From contig DDXT01000069.1 in NCBI GenBank assembly GCA_002347755.1, forward strand, positions 1 through 25,672: a DNA stretch of 25,672 nt. Reading direction: 5' to 3'. Source of the DNA: Caryophanales bacterium UBA2253. Lineage in GTDB: Bacteria; Bacillota_I; Bacilli_A; ML615J-28; CAG-698. Below are positions 7,624-15,756 of the stretch, piece after piece; position 1 is the stretch's first letter; each line of letters opens with the position of its first letter. The position numbers were made by a program, and so were the translations under genes. The notes under the pieces were generated by a model. The model saw only the letters and a list, made by a program, of their open reading frames with translations. It was not told the DNA's origin and did not search any database.

Positions 7624-8393
7624 TAAGCCACCGAATAAAGGACATAAAACAGCACCGAAAGCAGATTATTCAAAAAATGGATCCCCATCGGCACATAAAT
7701 GTTGTTTTTGGAAAAAGAATAACTGGCACATAACACCAAAGCCATCCCCAAGTATTGGAAAATGAAGATGTCTACACCATGAATGGACGCGAAGATGACC
7801 CCGGAGATGAGGATCGCGAAGATCGGTTTCCAGCGGAATTTATCCTCGATGACCCCAAACAAAAGTTTTCGGAATAAAATTTCTTCAACGAAGGGCGCCA
7901 AAAGCAGGGTGGTAAAATACATGAAGAACCGGTAATCCCCATCCAAAAGCGATTCGATTAGTTCCTGGTTTTCCGAAGTCCCCTCGATCCCGAACAAGGT
8001 ATAAATCAAACTTAAGGCAAAGCTGAGGCCCAGCAGAATGATGAACCCCACCACAATCGTTCCCAAAAGGCTTTTCCATTCGGTCTTGAACCTTAGCGCA
8101 TCTTTCTTTAATTCATTTTTTAGGATGAATACAAACAGGCCGGCCAGGATCAATTCGCCGACCATCTGGGAAACATTCAAAATTCCGTAATATAGATCGG
8201 CGTTCAGGCCCATGTTTCCGGTCAGATAAGTGTCCCAGAAGGATTGAAAAAAGCCCGGCGACCGATACTCCATCCCCATGATCCCGGCGAACATCGCCAA
8301 AACCGAAAGCAAATAAAAAAGAACTATCCCCGTCAAGAAAGCAATGACATAAAAATTCCCATTGCTAAGCTTTTTGTATATTTGATTTTCCAT
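7623..8393 (-). CDS. CPBP-family intramembrane glutamic endopeptidase (CAAX/Abi type)
   Basis: This 256-residue polytopic membrane protein has several hydrophobic segments. It shows the three CPBP (formerly Abi/CAAX protease) signatures in order: EEILFR at residues 170-175 (EExxxR), F201 to H205 in FASIHG (FxxxH), and H239 to N243 in HFLNN. These residues form the active site within the membrane. Family members cleave prenylated or other membrane-embedded substrates, and in bacteria some act in bacteriocin immunity or regulated proteolysis. The substrate here is unknown. The ATG is chosen because AAGGGGG lies a few bases upstream. The gene overlaps the end of the M28-type gene by 29 bases and the TPR gene by one, so all three are probably co-transcribed. 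Confidence 0.88.
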   Translation of the reverse strand: MENQIYKKLSNGNFYVIAFLTGIVLFYLLSVLAMFAGIMGMEYRSPGFFQSFWDTYLTGNMGLNADLYYGILNVSQMVGELILAGLFVFILKNELKKDALRFKTEWKSLLGTIVVGFIILLGLSFALSLIYTLFGIEGTSENQELIESLLDGDYRFFMYFTTLLLAPFVEEILFRKLLFGVIEDKFRWKPIFAILISGVIFASIHGVDIFIFQYLGMALVLCASYSFSKNNIYVPMGIHFLNNLLSVLFYVLYSVA

Positions 8394-9285
8394 TTAATCC
8401 CCCTTGCATAATATATTCCTCGATCGTTTTGGATATGACCAAAATGTTCTCCAAAACGATTTCTTTGTCTTTGTGTGAATGGACATTTTTGATGATTAAT
8501 TTTCCTTTGGCATTTTTCGAAAAGGCAAAGACCCCAACATGGCTGTATCTAGCAAAGACCGCATGATCGGAAAGTTCGAAGGCGCTTCCCTTGCGGACGA
8601 CGCAATCATAATCCTTGAATTGAAGCTTATTGAAGAGGGCTTCTAATTCGTTGGATAACCCGGGTTTTCGGAAATGGTCGAACCCGAATGTATTCCCGAC
8701 CCCGACGCAATCAAAGATGATGAATTTCCGACGCCGAAAATCCAATTTGTGTTTTTGGAGATATTTGATGAGGGAGATCGATCCGACCAATCCCTTTTCC
8801 TCATTATCAAAGAAAACATAAGCTACTTTTGAGCTTTTCAGTTTTCCCATCAGATACAAAAGCGTCAAAACGCCGCTGGTGTTATCGTTAAAATTAAATT
8901 TGTTCGCGATTGCCAAAAAACCTTCCGAATACAAAAAGAAGTAAATGACGATGGCAATCGGGATCAATAGGTGGATCGACAGCAAAATGCTCCCAACGAA
9001 CAGCGCGCAGAACAGAATCGGCATGAGGATGTTGAAAAAGAGAACACTTTTCATCAGAAAGCTCGGCATTCTGGGGGGCGTGTCATAGTGCGCCCCCAGA
9101 ATGTATTCGGCTGTTTCCAAATTTCCAATCACCACGTTTTTCGAAAATCGGTGTTGGGGAATGATTTGATACCCAAGTTGATGTTGGATGGCTTTGGTCT
9201 GCAGATAATTCCGAAATTTCTCTTTGCTTTTCTGATGCATCCGTTCCTGATATAACGACAGTTCGACGTACAGGTCTTTGATCAT
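8365..9285 (-). CDS. M28-type zinc peptidase with a membrane hairpin insertion
   Basis: This 306-residue protein carries the metal-ligand pattern of M28 aminopeptidases: GAHYDTP (H66, D68), NDNTSG (D134), DNEEKGLVGS (E162/E163), D192 and the late histidines in VHSHKD (H269/H271). It probably removes residues from peptides or proteins using two zinc ions. Between the first and second ligands, at about residues 75-120, lie two strongly hydrophobic segments. They would form a membrane hairpin interrupting the catalytic domain, which is unusual for M28. No signal peptide is evident, so the orientation of the active site is uncertain. The start is four bases after the thrS stop, and the gene is followed by a second membrane protease, hinting at a shared proteolytic role. 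Confidence 0.8.
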   Translation of the reverse strand: MIKDLYVELSLYQERMHQKSKEKFRNYLQTKAIQHQLGYQIIPQHRFSKNVVIGNLETAEYILGAHYDTPPRMPSFLMKSVLFFNILMPILFCALFVGSILLSIHLLIPIAIVIYFFLYSEGFLAIANKFNFNDNTSGVLTLLYLMGKLKSSKVAYVFFDNEEKGLVGSISLIKYLQKHKLDFRRRKFIIFDCVGVGNTFGFDHFRKPGLSNELEALFNKLQFKDYDCVVRKGSAFELSDHAVFARYSHVGVFAFSKNAKGKLIIKNVHSHKDKEIVLENILVISKTIEEYIMQGGLNGKSNIQKA

Positions 9286-9289
9286 AAAA

Positions 9290-11200
9290 TCATTTGCCTA
9301 ATTTTTTGATCTCATCCTTGATTAAGCGAATAAATTCCTCCACGCTGACAGTCTTGGTCTCAATCTGACCATACTTTCGGTAAGTCAGCTGATGATTAGC
9401 CTGCTCCTGATCGCCAAAAACCAATTGGTATGGGATCTTCTTGGTCTGGGCTTCGCGGATCTTGTATCCCAGTTTTTCGTCACGTTCGTCAACTTCAAAG
9501 CGAATGTCCTCATCAAGCAACAGAGCCTTGATTTCATTGACATAAGCCATATGATGATCCGGATTGACCGGGATCAGTTTAACCTGAACCGGAGCCAACC
9601 AAGTCGGGAAAGCCCCCCCGTAATGCTCGGTGATGATCCCGATGAAGCGTTCCAAAGACCCGAAAATGGCTCGGTGCAACATGACCGGACGTTTCTTTTC
9701 CCCGTCTTCACCCACGTAAGTGAGATCAAAGCGCTCCGGAAGGTTCATGTCCAACTGGATGGTTCCGCACTGCCAAATGCGGTTCATGGAATCGCGCAGC
9801 TTGAAGTCCAGCTTAGGGCCGTAGAAAGCTCCGTCACCCGGGTTGATCTTATAGGATTTCCCCACGGACTCGCAGGCTTTCGCCAAGGCTTCCTCGGAAC
9901 GGTTCCAGATCTCGATCGATCCGATGTATTTTTCCAGCGGTCTGGTTGAAAGTTCAATGTGATAGGAGAGCCCAAAAACCGAATAAATCTCTTCAAACAG
10001 TTTGATCAGTTTTCCTACTTCTTCAATGATCTGATCTTCTCTCATGAAGATGTGTGCATCATCCTGAGTAAAGACGCGAACCCGGAACAAGCCGTTCAGA
10101 GCTCCGCTCGCTTCATGACGATGAACCAATCCCAGTTCTCCAACCTTCAGCGGGAAGTCTTTGTATGAATGAATGCTGTTTTTATAAACCAGCATTCCCC
10201 CCGGACAATTCATCGGTTTGATGGCAAACTGATGTCCGTCGATTTCGGAAGTGTACATGTTGTCCCGGTAATTGAACCAGTGTCCGGATACTTCCCAAAG
10301 TTCCTTGTTCAACATGATCGGAGTCTGAATGAACTGATAGCCTTCGCGGGTATGGATCTTATACCAGAAGTTTTCCAGAGTCTTCTTCAGAATCAAACCT
10401 TTCGGAAGCCAGAACGGGAATCCCGGCCCATATTCGGAGAGCATGAACAGATCCAATTCTTTTCCGAGTTTGCGATGATCGCGTTCGGCGCGTTCTTTGA
10501 GGATCTCCAAATGATGATTCAGGTCCTCTTCGGTAAAGAAGCAGGTTCCGTAGATTCTTTGCAATTGTTCGTTCTTCGAATCCCCGCGCCAGTAAGCGCC
10601 GCTCACGGCCAAAAGTTTCAAATTCTTCAGAAGTTTGGTGCTCAAAACATGGGGTCCCCGGCACAGATCGGTGAAGTCGCCATGGCGGTATACGGTAATG
10701 ACCGCACCTTGTTCCAGCTCGCCGATGATCTCTTTTTTGTATTTATCACTCTTGAACAGTTCCAAAGCGGCTTCTTTCGAGATCTCCAGGCGTTGGAAAG
10801 GCAAATCCTGATTGGCAATGTTCTTCATCTCGGCTTCGATCTTTCCCAAATCTTCTTCGGTGATCTTGATGCCTTCGCCCGGGTTGATGTCATAGTAAAA
10901 ACCTTCCTCAATGGCCGGTCCGACTCCGAACATGGCTTGGGGATATAGTTTCCTGATGGCGCTGGCCAACAAATGGCTGCAAGAATGATTCAAAGCCCCA
11001 AAGGCTTCCAAAGATTCTTTGGTGACAAGTTCCAAAGTTGCATCATTCAAGATCGGCCTGGTCAAATCAAAACTCTCGCCGTTGACTTTCGCGAACACCG
11101 ATTTCTTGGCCAATGACGCGGACAGCGAATTGGCAATTTCCAAAGCTGATTTTCCGTCAGCGTACTCTTTGACGTTTCCGTCCAAAAATTTAATTTTCAT
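9290..11200 (-). CDS. thrS: Threonyl-tRNA synthetase
   Basis: The product joins threonine to tRNA-Thr in the cytoplasm. The 636 residues match the usual bacterial length. An N-terminal TGS domain (about 1-62) is followed by the editing domain with HSCSH and DLCRGPH motifs. Then come the class II catalytic core with YWRGD, PMNCPGG (zinc-ligand Cys), RHEASGAL, FTQDDAHIF and MLHRAIFGSLERFIG, and a C-terminal anticodon-binding domain. The frame is open further upstream, but that part is the T-box leader. The ATG at 11200 is chosen because AAAGGAGA sits 5-6 bases before it and the TGS domain begins there. The gene stops with TGA and is followed after four bases by the M28-type peptidase. Expression should depend on uncharged tRNA-Thr through the leader. 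Confidence 0.97.
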   Translation of the reverse strand: MKIKFLDGNVKEYADGKSALEIANSLSASLAKKSVFAKVNGESFDLTRPILNDATLELVTKESLEAFGALNHSCSHLLASAIRKLYPQAMFGVGPAIEEGFYYDINPGEGIKITEEDLGKIEAEMKNIANQDLPFQRLEISKEAALELFKSDKYKKEIIGELEQGAVITVYRHGDFTDLCRGPHVLSTKLLKNLKLLAVSGAYWRGDSKNEQLQRIYGTCFFTEEDLNHHLEILKERAERDHRKLGKELDLFMLSEYGPGFPFWLPKGLILKKTLENFWYKIHTREGYQFIQTPIMLNKELWEVSGHWFNYRDNMYTSEIDGHQFAIKPMNCPGGMLVYKNSIHSYKDFPLKVGELGLVHRHEASGALNGLFRVRVFTQDDAHIFMREDQIIEEVGKLIKLFEEIYSVFGLSYHIELSTRPLEKYIGSIEIWNRSEEALAKACESVGKSYKINPGDGAFYGPKLDFKLRDSMNRIWQCGTIQLDMNLPERFDLTYVGEDGEKKRPVMLHRAIFGSLERFIGIITEHYGGAFPTWLAPVQVKLIPVNPDHHMAYVNEIKALLLDEDIRFEVDERDEKLGYKIREAQTKKIPYQLVFGDQEQANHQLTYRKYGQIETKTVSVEEFIRLIKDEIKKLGK

Positions 11201-11221
11201 TTTTTTCTCCTTTGCTTGAAT

Positions 11222-11247
11222 AAAAAAAGCGTCCCCTGAAAGGACGC
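11222..11247 (-). terminator. T-box regulated terminator before thrS
   Basis: On the minus strand GCGTCC and GGACGC (11242-11247 and 11229-11234) form the stem, with a seven-base loop and a run of seven T (11222-11228). It is the alternative structure to the antiterminator of the T-box leader. Confidence 0.92.
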
Positions 11248-11450
11248 ATATATACGTGGTACCACCTTGTTTCGGCCGGCATGAAAACCGATCGCACTCA
11301 AACTCCTTAACGCGGACGTTTACGGAACATCTTTCGAGTTCGGCTCCATGGTAGTAATCTTCAATTCCGGTTTGGCAACTCTCACTGTCATGCCATCGCT
11401 TTGAATCGGTTGTTTTGAAGACCGTGTCCATTTCATCGCTTGATTGGTTG
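11222..11450 (-). promoter_or_regulatory. T-box riboswitch, threonine-specific
   Basis: The roughly 230-base minus-strand leader of thrS has the T-box hallmarks. Stem I carries an AGTGA-type motif. Its specifier loop is flanked by GTCTTC/GAAGAT and ATGG/CCAT pairings and holds ACU (complement of 11353-11355), a threonine codon, followed by A. The conserved antiterminator element AAGGTGGTACCACG lies around 11255-11268, with the UGGU bulge (complement of 11261-11264) that pairs with the tRNA ACCA end. A terminator follows. Uncharged tRNA-Thr would favour the antiterminator and switch on the whole thrS operon. Confidence 0.93.
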
Positions 11451-11456
11451 TTTAAA

Positions 11457-11485
11457 ATTATACAACAAGGATGCCCAAAAGTCAA
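11457..11485 (-). promoter_or_regulatory. Sigma-A promoter of the thrS operon
   Basis: Minus strand: -35 TTGACT (11480-11485), 17-bp spacer, -10 TATAAT (11457-11462), with the predicted start near 11450 at the base of the T-box. The next strong box set upstream faces the opposite way and serves the plus-strand pair. Confidence 0.85.
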
Positions 11486-11552
11486 TGTCAATGTTGTGAA
11501 AAGGGAATTTGGTAAAATGAAATGGGAATGGCCTCTTTTTTGCTCTGCTAAT

Positions 11553-11581
11553 TTGACAAATCTCTACTATTATGTTATAGT
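11553..11581 (+). promoter_or_regulatory. Sigma-A promoter of the secreted/membrane gene pair
   Basis: Plus strand: perfect -35 TTGACA (11553-11558), 17-bp spacer, -10 TATAGT (11576-11581). The ribosome site GGAGG begins only seven bases further on (11588-11592), so the 5' untranslated leader would be very short. This promoter supports a start near 11600, not the far upstream ATG of the same open frame. Confidence 0.82.
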
Positions 11582-11600
11582 CAATTCGGAGGTGATGAAT

Positions 11601-12830
11601 TTGAAAAAAGCATTATTGCTTGTTTTTGTTTTGCTGTTTATGGGGATTATTTGTATCCGCGGGGTTCCCATACAAGCTTCAAGCCCACTCTTCCCAATTG
11701 ATACGGATAGTAAGATGGAAGCCTTATCTTCAATAAAATATATTTTTGAAAATTGGGAATCCATCATTCAAGAGGATGATTTGGATAGCGTATATGCATG
11801 GAAACTTTATTTTTTTGCAACCGAATTGCAATCCATGCCTTCAGCAACGGAAAACCAAATTAAAACAATGTTGGATCAAAGAGGGATCCTCTATGCCAAC
11901 AATTTCAGTGTTCCCTTGTTGTACCTATCATTTTCAATTGAGAAAACTCCTTATTTTTTCTCGACTTCTTCTTATTTGGGTGAGAGCAGTTTCACGGATG
12001 ATTTTGAATCAGTAAATTTCAGAATCGATGTAACTTATTATGGAGATCCAAATATCACTCCAGATTCATTTGACAAAAATTTTGCTCAGGATTTTCTGGG
12101 CTTTGAGTTAATCAATGAAGTAGAATCATACGGACCTTTTTTGCGATATTTCAATCTTCCGCTTGCTTATTATGGTGATGTTGGCAATTACGAAGATGCA
12201 AAAATTGAAATTGATTATTCCAGTTCCGTCGTGTTAAATTTAGCATCAATCACTTTGATTGATAATGACAAATTGATCATTGAGGCCGCAAATCAAAAAT
12301 TGTACGTCCATCGAAATCAACATTATGGAAGAAATGCCAGCCAACAAATTTTCCCAAACAATGAGAATTCATTTCTAAATCTATATGGCAATGACGAAAG
12401 TCTAGAAACCCCTAGAGCTTATTTTCACCAATTGGGATTATTTGATGGGGATACATCCAACTTTAACAATATTAAATATACCCTGAACCCCGAAACAACC
12501 ATTTTACAAAAATGGCCAAATTCAACTTCGGAAGTAATCTATGATTTGAATGGGAATATCGATGTAAATGCATTGGTTATGGGAACTTTTAATTTCTACA
12601 GTTCTTCGATTTCTTTAAATCTTCATTATTTATATGATGTTTACCCCTATCTGTTTTGGGGAAACAGTTCATCAGATCCAAGCACCGTTCGTGAGAGATT
12701 CATTTGGGATAATGGGAGTTGGTTATTAATGGATTCTTGGCGATCATTACGTGGGGCATCTTTGTACGAAAAGCCTTTTAATGCTTTCCTTTCCGCCCCC
12801 GAGATTGAATTGTTGGAGGAAAGATTATGA
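11601..12830 (+). CDS. Predicted secreted protein of unknown function
   Basis: I do not recognise this 409-residue protein. Starting at TTG 11601, the N-terminus is KKA followed by a hydrophobic stretch (LLLVFVLLFMGIICI) and a likely signal-peptidase I site near IQASS. There is no proper lipobox, so it should be exported and released or loosely held. The mature part is rich in Ser, Asn, Asp and aromatic residues, suggesting a beta-rich extracellular domain, with no catalytic motif I can name. TTG is preferred because GGAGG (11588-11592) is eight bases before it. The in-frame ATG at 11595 is only two bases from GGAGG. GC is about 37% on sampled lines, below the neighbouring polA-dnaI operon. 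The stop overlaps the next gene's start by four bases (ATGA). Confidence 0.75.
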   Translation: MKKALLLVFVLLFMGIICIRGVPIQASSPLFPIDTDSKMEALSSIKYIFENWESIIQEDDLDSVYAWKLYFFATELQSMPSATENQIKTMLDQRGILYANNFSVPLLYLSFSIEKTPYFFSTSSYLGESSFTDDFESVNFRIDVTYYGDPNITPDSFDKNFAQDFLGFELINEVESYGPFLRYFNLPLAYYGDVGNYEDAKIEIDYSSSVVLNLASITLIDNDKLIIEAANQKLYVHRNQHYGRNASQQIFPNNENSFLNLYGNDESLETPRAYFHQLGLFDGDTSNFNNIKYTLNPETTILQKWPNSTSEVIYDLNGNIDVNALVMGTFNFYSSSISLNLHYLYDVYPYLFWGNSSSDPSTVRERFIWDNGSWLLMDSWRSLRGASLYEKPFNAFLSAPEIELLEERL

Positions 12831-13465
12831 AGAAACCGGCTTTGTTTCTTTTCTATTGTTTGCTTTTTTCACTTTTGGGAATTTTCATTTCTGAAATCAT
12901 TTTGATGTTTGTGCTCCCTGAAAGCGGAACAAAGCTTCAGATCACGATGCTGTTTCTAATCGTCTCGATCATCCAAATCGTGCTTTGGAGCGCTCTATCG
13001 TTTTGGAGAAACGAAAAAAAGACCCGATTTGGTCTGATGGGCGCTTCATTCGCCTGCTCTTTGGCTTTCTTGGTCTCGGCTGGATTGTCTTTTTTGGTGT
13101 TTGAGGAAATGGCTGGATTTTTGATTTCTTTGACGGGGATTTATTGGATTGTATCCTTTTTGGCTTTCAAACTTCATGAGAAAGAGACAAAACCTTTGAA
13201 GATTTCCTATATCGTGCTTTCATCGATTCTGTTAATGATCCCTTTGGTTTCTTTCCTTTTGTATTTGATTCCCCGAGCGGACTTCAGCCTGTTTTTTCTT
13301 TGGACATCTGTTTTTCTGGGAGTATTTCTGCTTCTCAATCTCGGTTTCCTAATGTTTAATAAAAATAAAAACAAATATCTTTGGTCTTTTTTATGCACAA
13401 GCGTTATTCTGTTTTTTATCTTTTTGATTTGTTGCGGTTGGGACATTGTGGTCTCTTCTCATTGA
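12827..13465 (+). CDS. Polytopic membrane protein of unknown function
   Basis: This 212-residue protein has about six or seven hydrophobic segments, at roughly residues 5-30, 38-60, 68-92, 97-113, 125-148, 153-176 and 184-204. The connecting loops are short and charged (FWRNEKKTR, FKLHEKETKP, FNKNKNKY). I see no conserved motif and do not recognise the family. The start overlaps the stop of the secreted protein gene (ATGA), with GGAGGAAAG upstream, so the two products are translationally coupled and probably work together. Possible roles include an exporter, an anchor or a protective partner for the secreted protein, but nothing in the sequence decides this. It is followed by a bidirectional terminator that closes the two-gene unit. 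Confidence 0.75.
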   Translation: MKKPALFLFYCLLFSLLGIFISEIILMFVLPESGTKLQITMLFLIVSIIQIVLWSALSFWRNEKKTRFGLMGASFACSLAFLVSAGLSFLVFEEMAGFLISLTGIYWIVSFLAFKLHEKETKPLKISYIVLSSILLMIPLVSFLLYLIPRADFSLFFLWTSVFLGVFLLLNLGFLMFNKNKNKYLWSFLCTSVILFFIFLICCGWDIVVSSH

Positions 13466-13522
13466 TTCCTATCACCAAAACCATTTTTCCCTTTATGAAA
13501 GTCAATTTTCAGATTTTACAGT

Positions 13523-13569
13523 AAAAAAAGAGCCCTTAAGGAATGTAACAAAATCCTTTTGGGCTTTTT
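13523..13569. terminator. Bidirectional terminator between the membrane protein gene and dnaI
   Basis: AGCCC...AAGGA (13531-13542) pairs with TCCTT...GGGCT (13554-13565), with two mismatched bases inside the stem. An A-run (13523-13529) lies on one side and a T-run (13565-13569) on the other, so the hairpin can stop transcripts from both convergent units: the plus-strand pair and the polA-dnaI operon. Confidence 0.85.
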
Positions 13570-13608
13570 GTTTGTATTTTTTATTTAAAACAAATTTCAA
13601 ATGATCTT

Positions 13609-14457
13609 TCAAACCCGATAATTTTTGTCTTCCAGTTTGATTTGGTTCATCATGTACCGCATTCTTTCGATCAGCCGGTCGCTTTTCATTTTATTGATCT
13701 CGTCTTTTGTCTCCATGAAATGCTCTTTGAGCAGATCGAAGTCATAGTTGGAGGTCATGCACAGCGGAAGATTCGATGCCAAACGGAATTGAAGAATCGG
13801 CCCGAAGACCTCATCGCGGATGAAGGCCGAATTGCTTTCCCCCCCGATGTCGTCGAGAATCAATACTTCGGCGTATTTCAACCGGTTGACGGTCTTCTCC
13901 AGTTCTCCGGTTGCAATCGAACTCTTGATGAAACGGACGAGATCCGGATAATATACCATCAGAACGTTCACGTTTTTCTTGATCAATTTATTGGCCAACT
14001 GCATCATCAGGAAGGTTTTTCCGGTTCCAAATGCCCCATGAAGAAATATGCCTTTGGTAAAACTCCCTTTTTGATAATGATCATAAAAATTCATGATGCT
14101 TTTTAGTGCCAAGCCCCGAGACTCATTGACGACCAACTTTTGGTTTTCAAGAAGCTCCTGATTTGGGAAAAACAGCATCTCCAAATGCGATTTGTCCAGG
14201 ATTTCGATTTTCGGACAAGGAAAATAAACCAGTTCAATTTTGTTTCCGAAGGCGAGTTTGGTCTGCATGCCGAGGGGATCCAATTTGCAGGTTTTTCCTT
14301 TGCATGAAGAACAGACGGAATCATTTTCTTTTTGGGCCAGAAAAGTGCCGAGGTTGTTGACAACGTCTGTTTCGTTCAGCTGGTGTTTTTGGCAGAAATC
14401 CCGGATCAGAGCATCCTGAAGGATCGGTTCCGTTAGTTGTTTTAGGTCGTATTTCAT
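13609..14457 (-). CDS. dnaI: Primosomal protein DnaI, helicase loader
   Basis: DnaI is the AAA+ ATPase that loads the replicative helicase onto DNA in Bacilli. This 282-residue protein has the expected N-terminal helicase-binding region with cysteines at about 49, 52, 57 and 81 (CSSCKGKTC and FPCP), probably the zinc site. The Walker A motif GAFGTGKT is at 141-148, followed by a Walker B LILDD at 199-203 with IGGES after it. A basic C-terminal region includes DRLIERMRYM. It lies 12 bases after dnaB, with AAAGGGG before its ATG, the standard dnaB-dnaI arrangement. It ends with TGA, and the bidirectional terminator follows. It is the last gene of the polA operon. Confidence 0.95.
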   Translation of the reverse strand: MKYDLKQLTEPILQDALIRDFCQKHQLNETDVVNNLGTFLAQKENDSVCSSCKGKTCKLDPLGMQTKLAFGNKIELVYFPCPKIEILDKSHLEMLFFPNQELLENQKLVVNESRGLALKSIMNFYDHYQKGSFTKGIFLHGAFGTGKTFLMMQLANKLIKKNVNVLMVYYPDLVRFIKSSIATGELEKTVNRLKYAEVLILDDIGGESNSAFIRDEVFGPILQFRLASNLPLCMTSNYDFDLLKEHFMETKDEINKMKSDRLIERMRYMMNQIKLEDKNYRV

Positions 14458-14469
14458 GAATGCCCCTTT

Positions 14470-15750
14470 CTAATCGTTGAAACGTTTGTTGGCTTCTTCA
14501 AGCACTTTTTTCTTTTCTTCTTCGGAAAGCGGCTCCGGCGTAACCGCCTTTTCCAGGTCTTTTTCGTATTTTTCGTACCAGTCCGGAAGTTTTGCCACTT
14601 TCTTGGTTGGATTATAAGTTTTTCCCGATCTCTCGGTCTTTGGCCGGTTGAGATAATCAATTGCGGCTTTGGTATTCGTAATTTTAGCTCTCGCCCAGCT
14701 GTTGGCTATTTTTTCAAAATAATTGTAGCCCGGCATTTCACCTTGTTTTTGGTTGCTAACATAGAGGATCATGACATTGATGACCCCGATCGGAAACTTG
14801 GTATTGTTGATCAGATCTTCGAACATCTTGATTTCCGACACCGACGGCGCGATCCCAGACTGCTCTTTCAATACATCCGCGGGCGCCATGCTGTCCAACC
14901 TTTGGACCAATTGGTAAGTTTCGTCATCGGTTTGGCTGTTCAAGAAGGCATCGTCGTCTTTGGTGACCACGCGCATGGTCTTGTTTTTGTTCTTTTCCTG
15001 AAACAGAGCTCGGGCATGTTTGGAAATGTCCTCATACTTCAGATCACGGTTGACGGTAATGGTCTTTTCGATGGCCGTTTTCATTTCTTCTTCATTCAGT
15101 TTGTAATTGAAACTGATGGCCAGGATCTGTTGTTTGAATTCCTCGTCATCCAAAATCTTTGGATCGATGAAGGTGGAATCAAAACTCATTTTGAAGAAAA
15201 TGTAATCAAAGTCCGGATTGAGGACCTTGACGCCTTGGCTGTTCTTGATCTTGAAGATCCGGTTGAACACATTCCCAACATTTTCATGGGTAACGTCATA
15301 GACTTCATCAAAGGCCTTGCTTATGTCTTTGTATGAGCGGAGGCTTCCCTGATCTACCCCCGTTCGCATCTTCATGACTTCGACTTCCCCGATTTGGGTC
15401 GTCAAAAAGGAAGACAAAAGCGGGTTCTGGAGGAATGAAGTCCGAGACAATGGGGTCTTCAAAAGATATAAGAAACCTTTTTGTTCATGAAAGTAGGATT
15501 CGATCAGGGCCACGGCTTCCAGCTTGTGAAAAGCCTGAGTCAGAAAATTCAAGGAATTGAAGTTCAGCGCTTCCAGGATCTTCTTGAAAGAATGCGGCTC
15601 ATTAACGTCTAAGGTAAACAAAAGGTTATATAAGCCAAAGCCATCAATTCCGATAATCGGCAGATACATCTGTGCCAAAACGAAATTGTCTTCGCCGCTT
15701 AACATGTGTTTTTGAATTACTTTGAAATTATCATTGATGGTGATCGGCAT
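14470..15750 (-). CDS. dnaB: Replication initiation and membrane attachment protein DnaB
   Basis: This is the Firmicute DnaB (not the E. coli helicase). It acts with DnaD and DnaI to load helicase at the origin and at stalled forks, and links the origin to the membrane. The 426 residues are in the normal range. The N-terminal part (FVLAQMYLPIIGIDGFGLY) is a winged-helix DnaB/DnaD-type domain. The C-terminal DnaB_2/DnaD domain includes YNYFEKIANSWARAKI at 342-357, matching the family motif YxxxIAxxW. An acidic/basic tail follows. It sits directly before dnaI and five bases after the 122-residue gene, in a co-directional operon, as in related genomes. Confidence 0.93.
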   Translation of the reverse strand: MPITINDNFKVIQKHMLSGEDNFVLAQMYLPIIGIDGFGLYNLLFTLDVNEPHSFKKILEALNFNSLNFLTQAFHKLEAVALIESYFHEQKGFLYLLKTPLSRTSFLQNPLLSSFLTTQIGEVEVMKMRTGVDQGSLRSYKDISKAFDEVYDVTHENVGNVFNRIFKIKNSQGVKVLNPDFDYIFFKMSFDSTFIDPKILDDEEFKQQILAISFNYKLNEEEMKTAIEKTITVNRDLKYEDISKHARALFQEKNKNKTMRVVTKDDDAFLNSQTDDETYQLVQRLDSMAPADVLKEQSGIAPSVSEIKMFEDLINNTKFPIGVINVMILYVSNQKQGEMPGYNYFEKIANSWARAKITNTKAAIDYLNRPKTERSGKTYNPTKKVAKLPDWYEKYEKDLEKAVTPEPLSEEEKKKVLEEANKRFND

Positions 15751-15756
15751 AATCTT

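Noticed and set aside
10169..10948. 259-residue plus-strand open frame opposite thrS
   Set aside because: It is the shadow of thrS on the other strand. It has no ribosome site or recognisable motif, and thrS is certain.
11201..11491. N-terminal extension of thrS giving 733 residues
   Set aside because: The extra codons fall exactly on the T-box leader and its terminator. The ribosome site and TGS domain start at 11200.
11415..11600. Longer N-terminus for the secreted protein starting at 11415
   Set aside because: It overlaps the thrS promoter and lies before the -35/-10 boxes at 11553-11581. The signal peptide and GGAGG point to 11601 (or ATG 11595).
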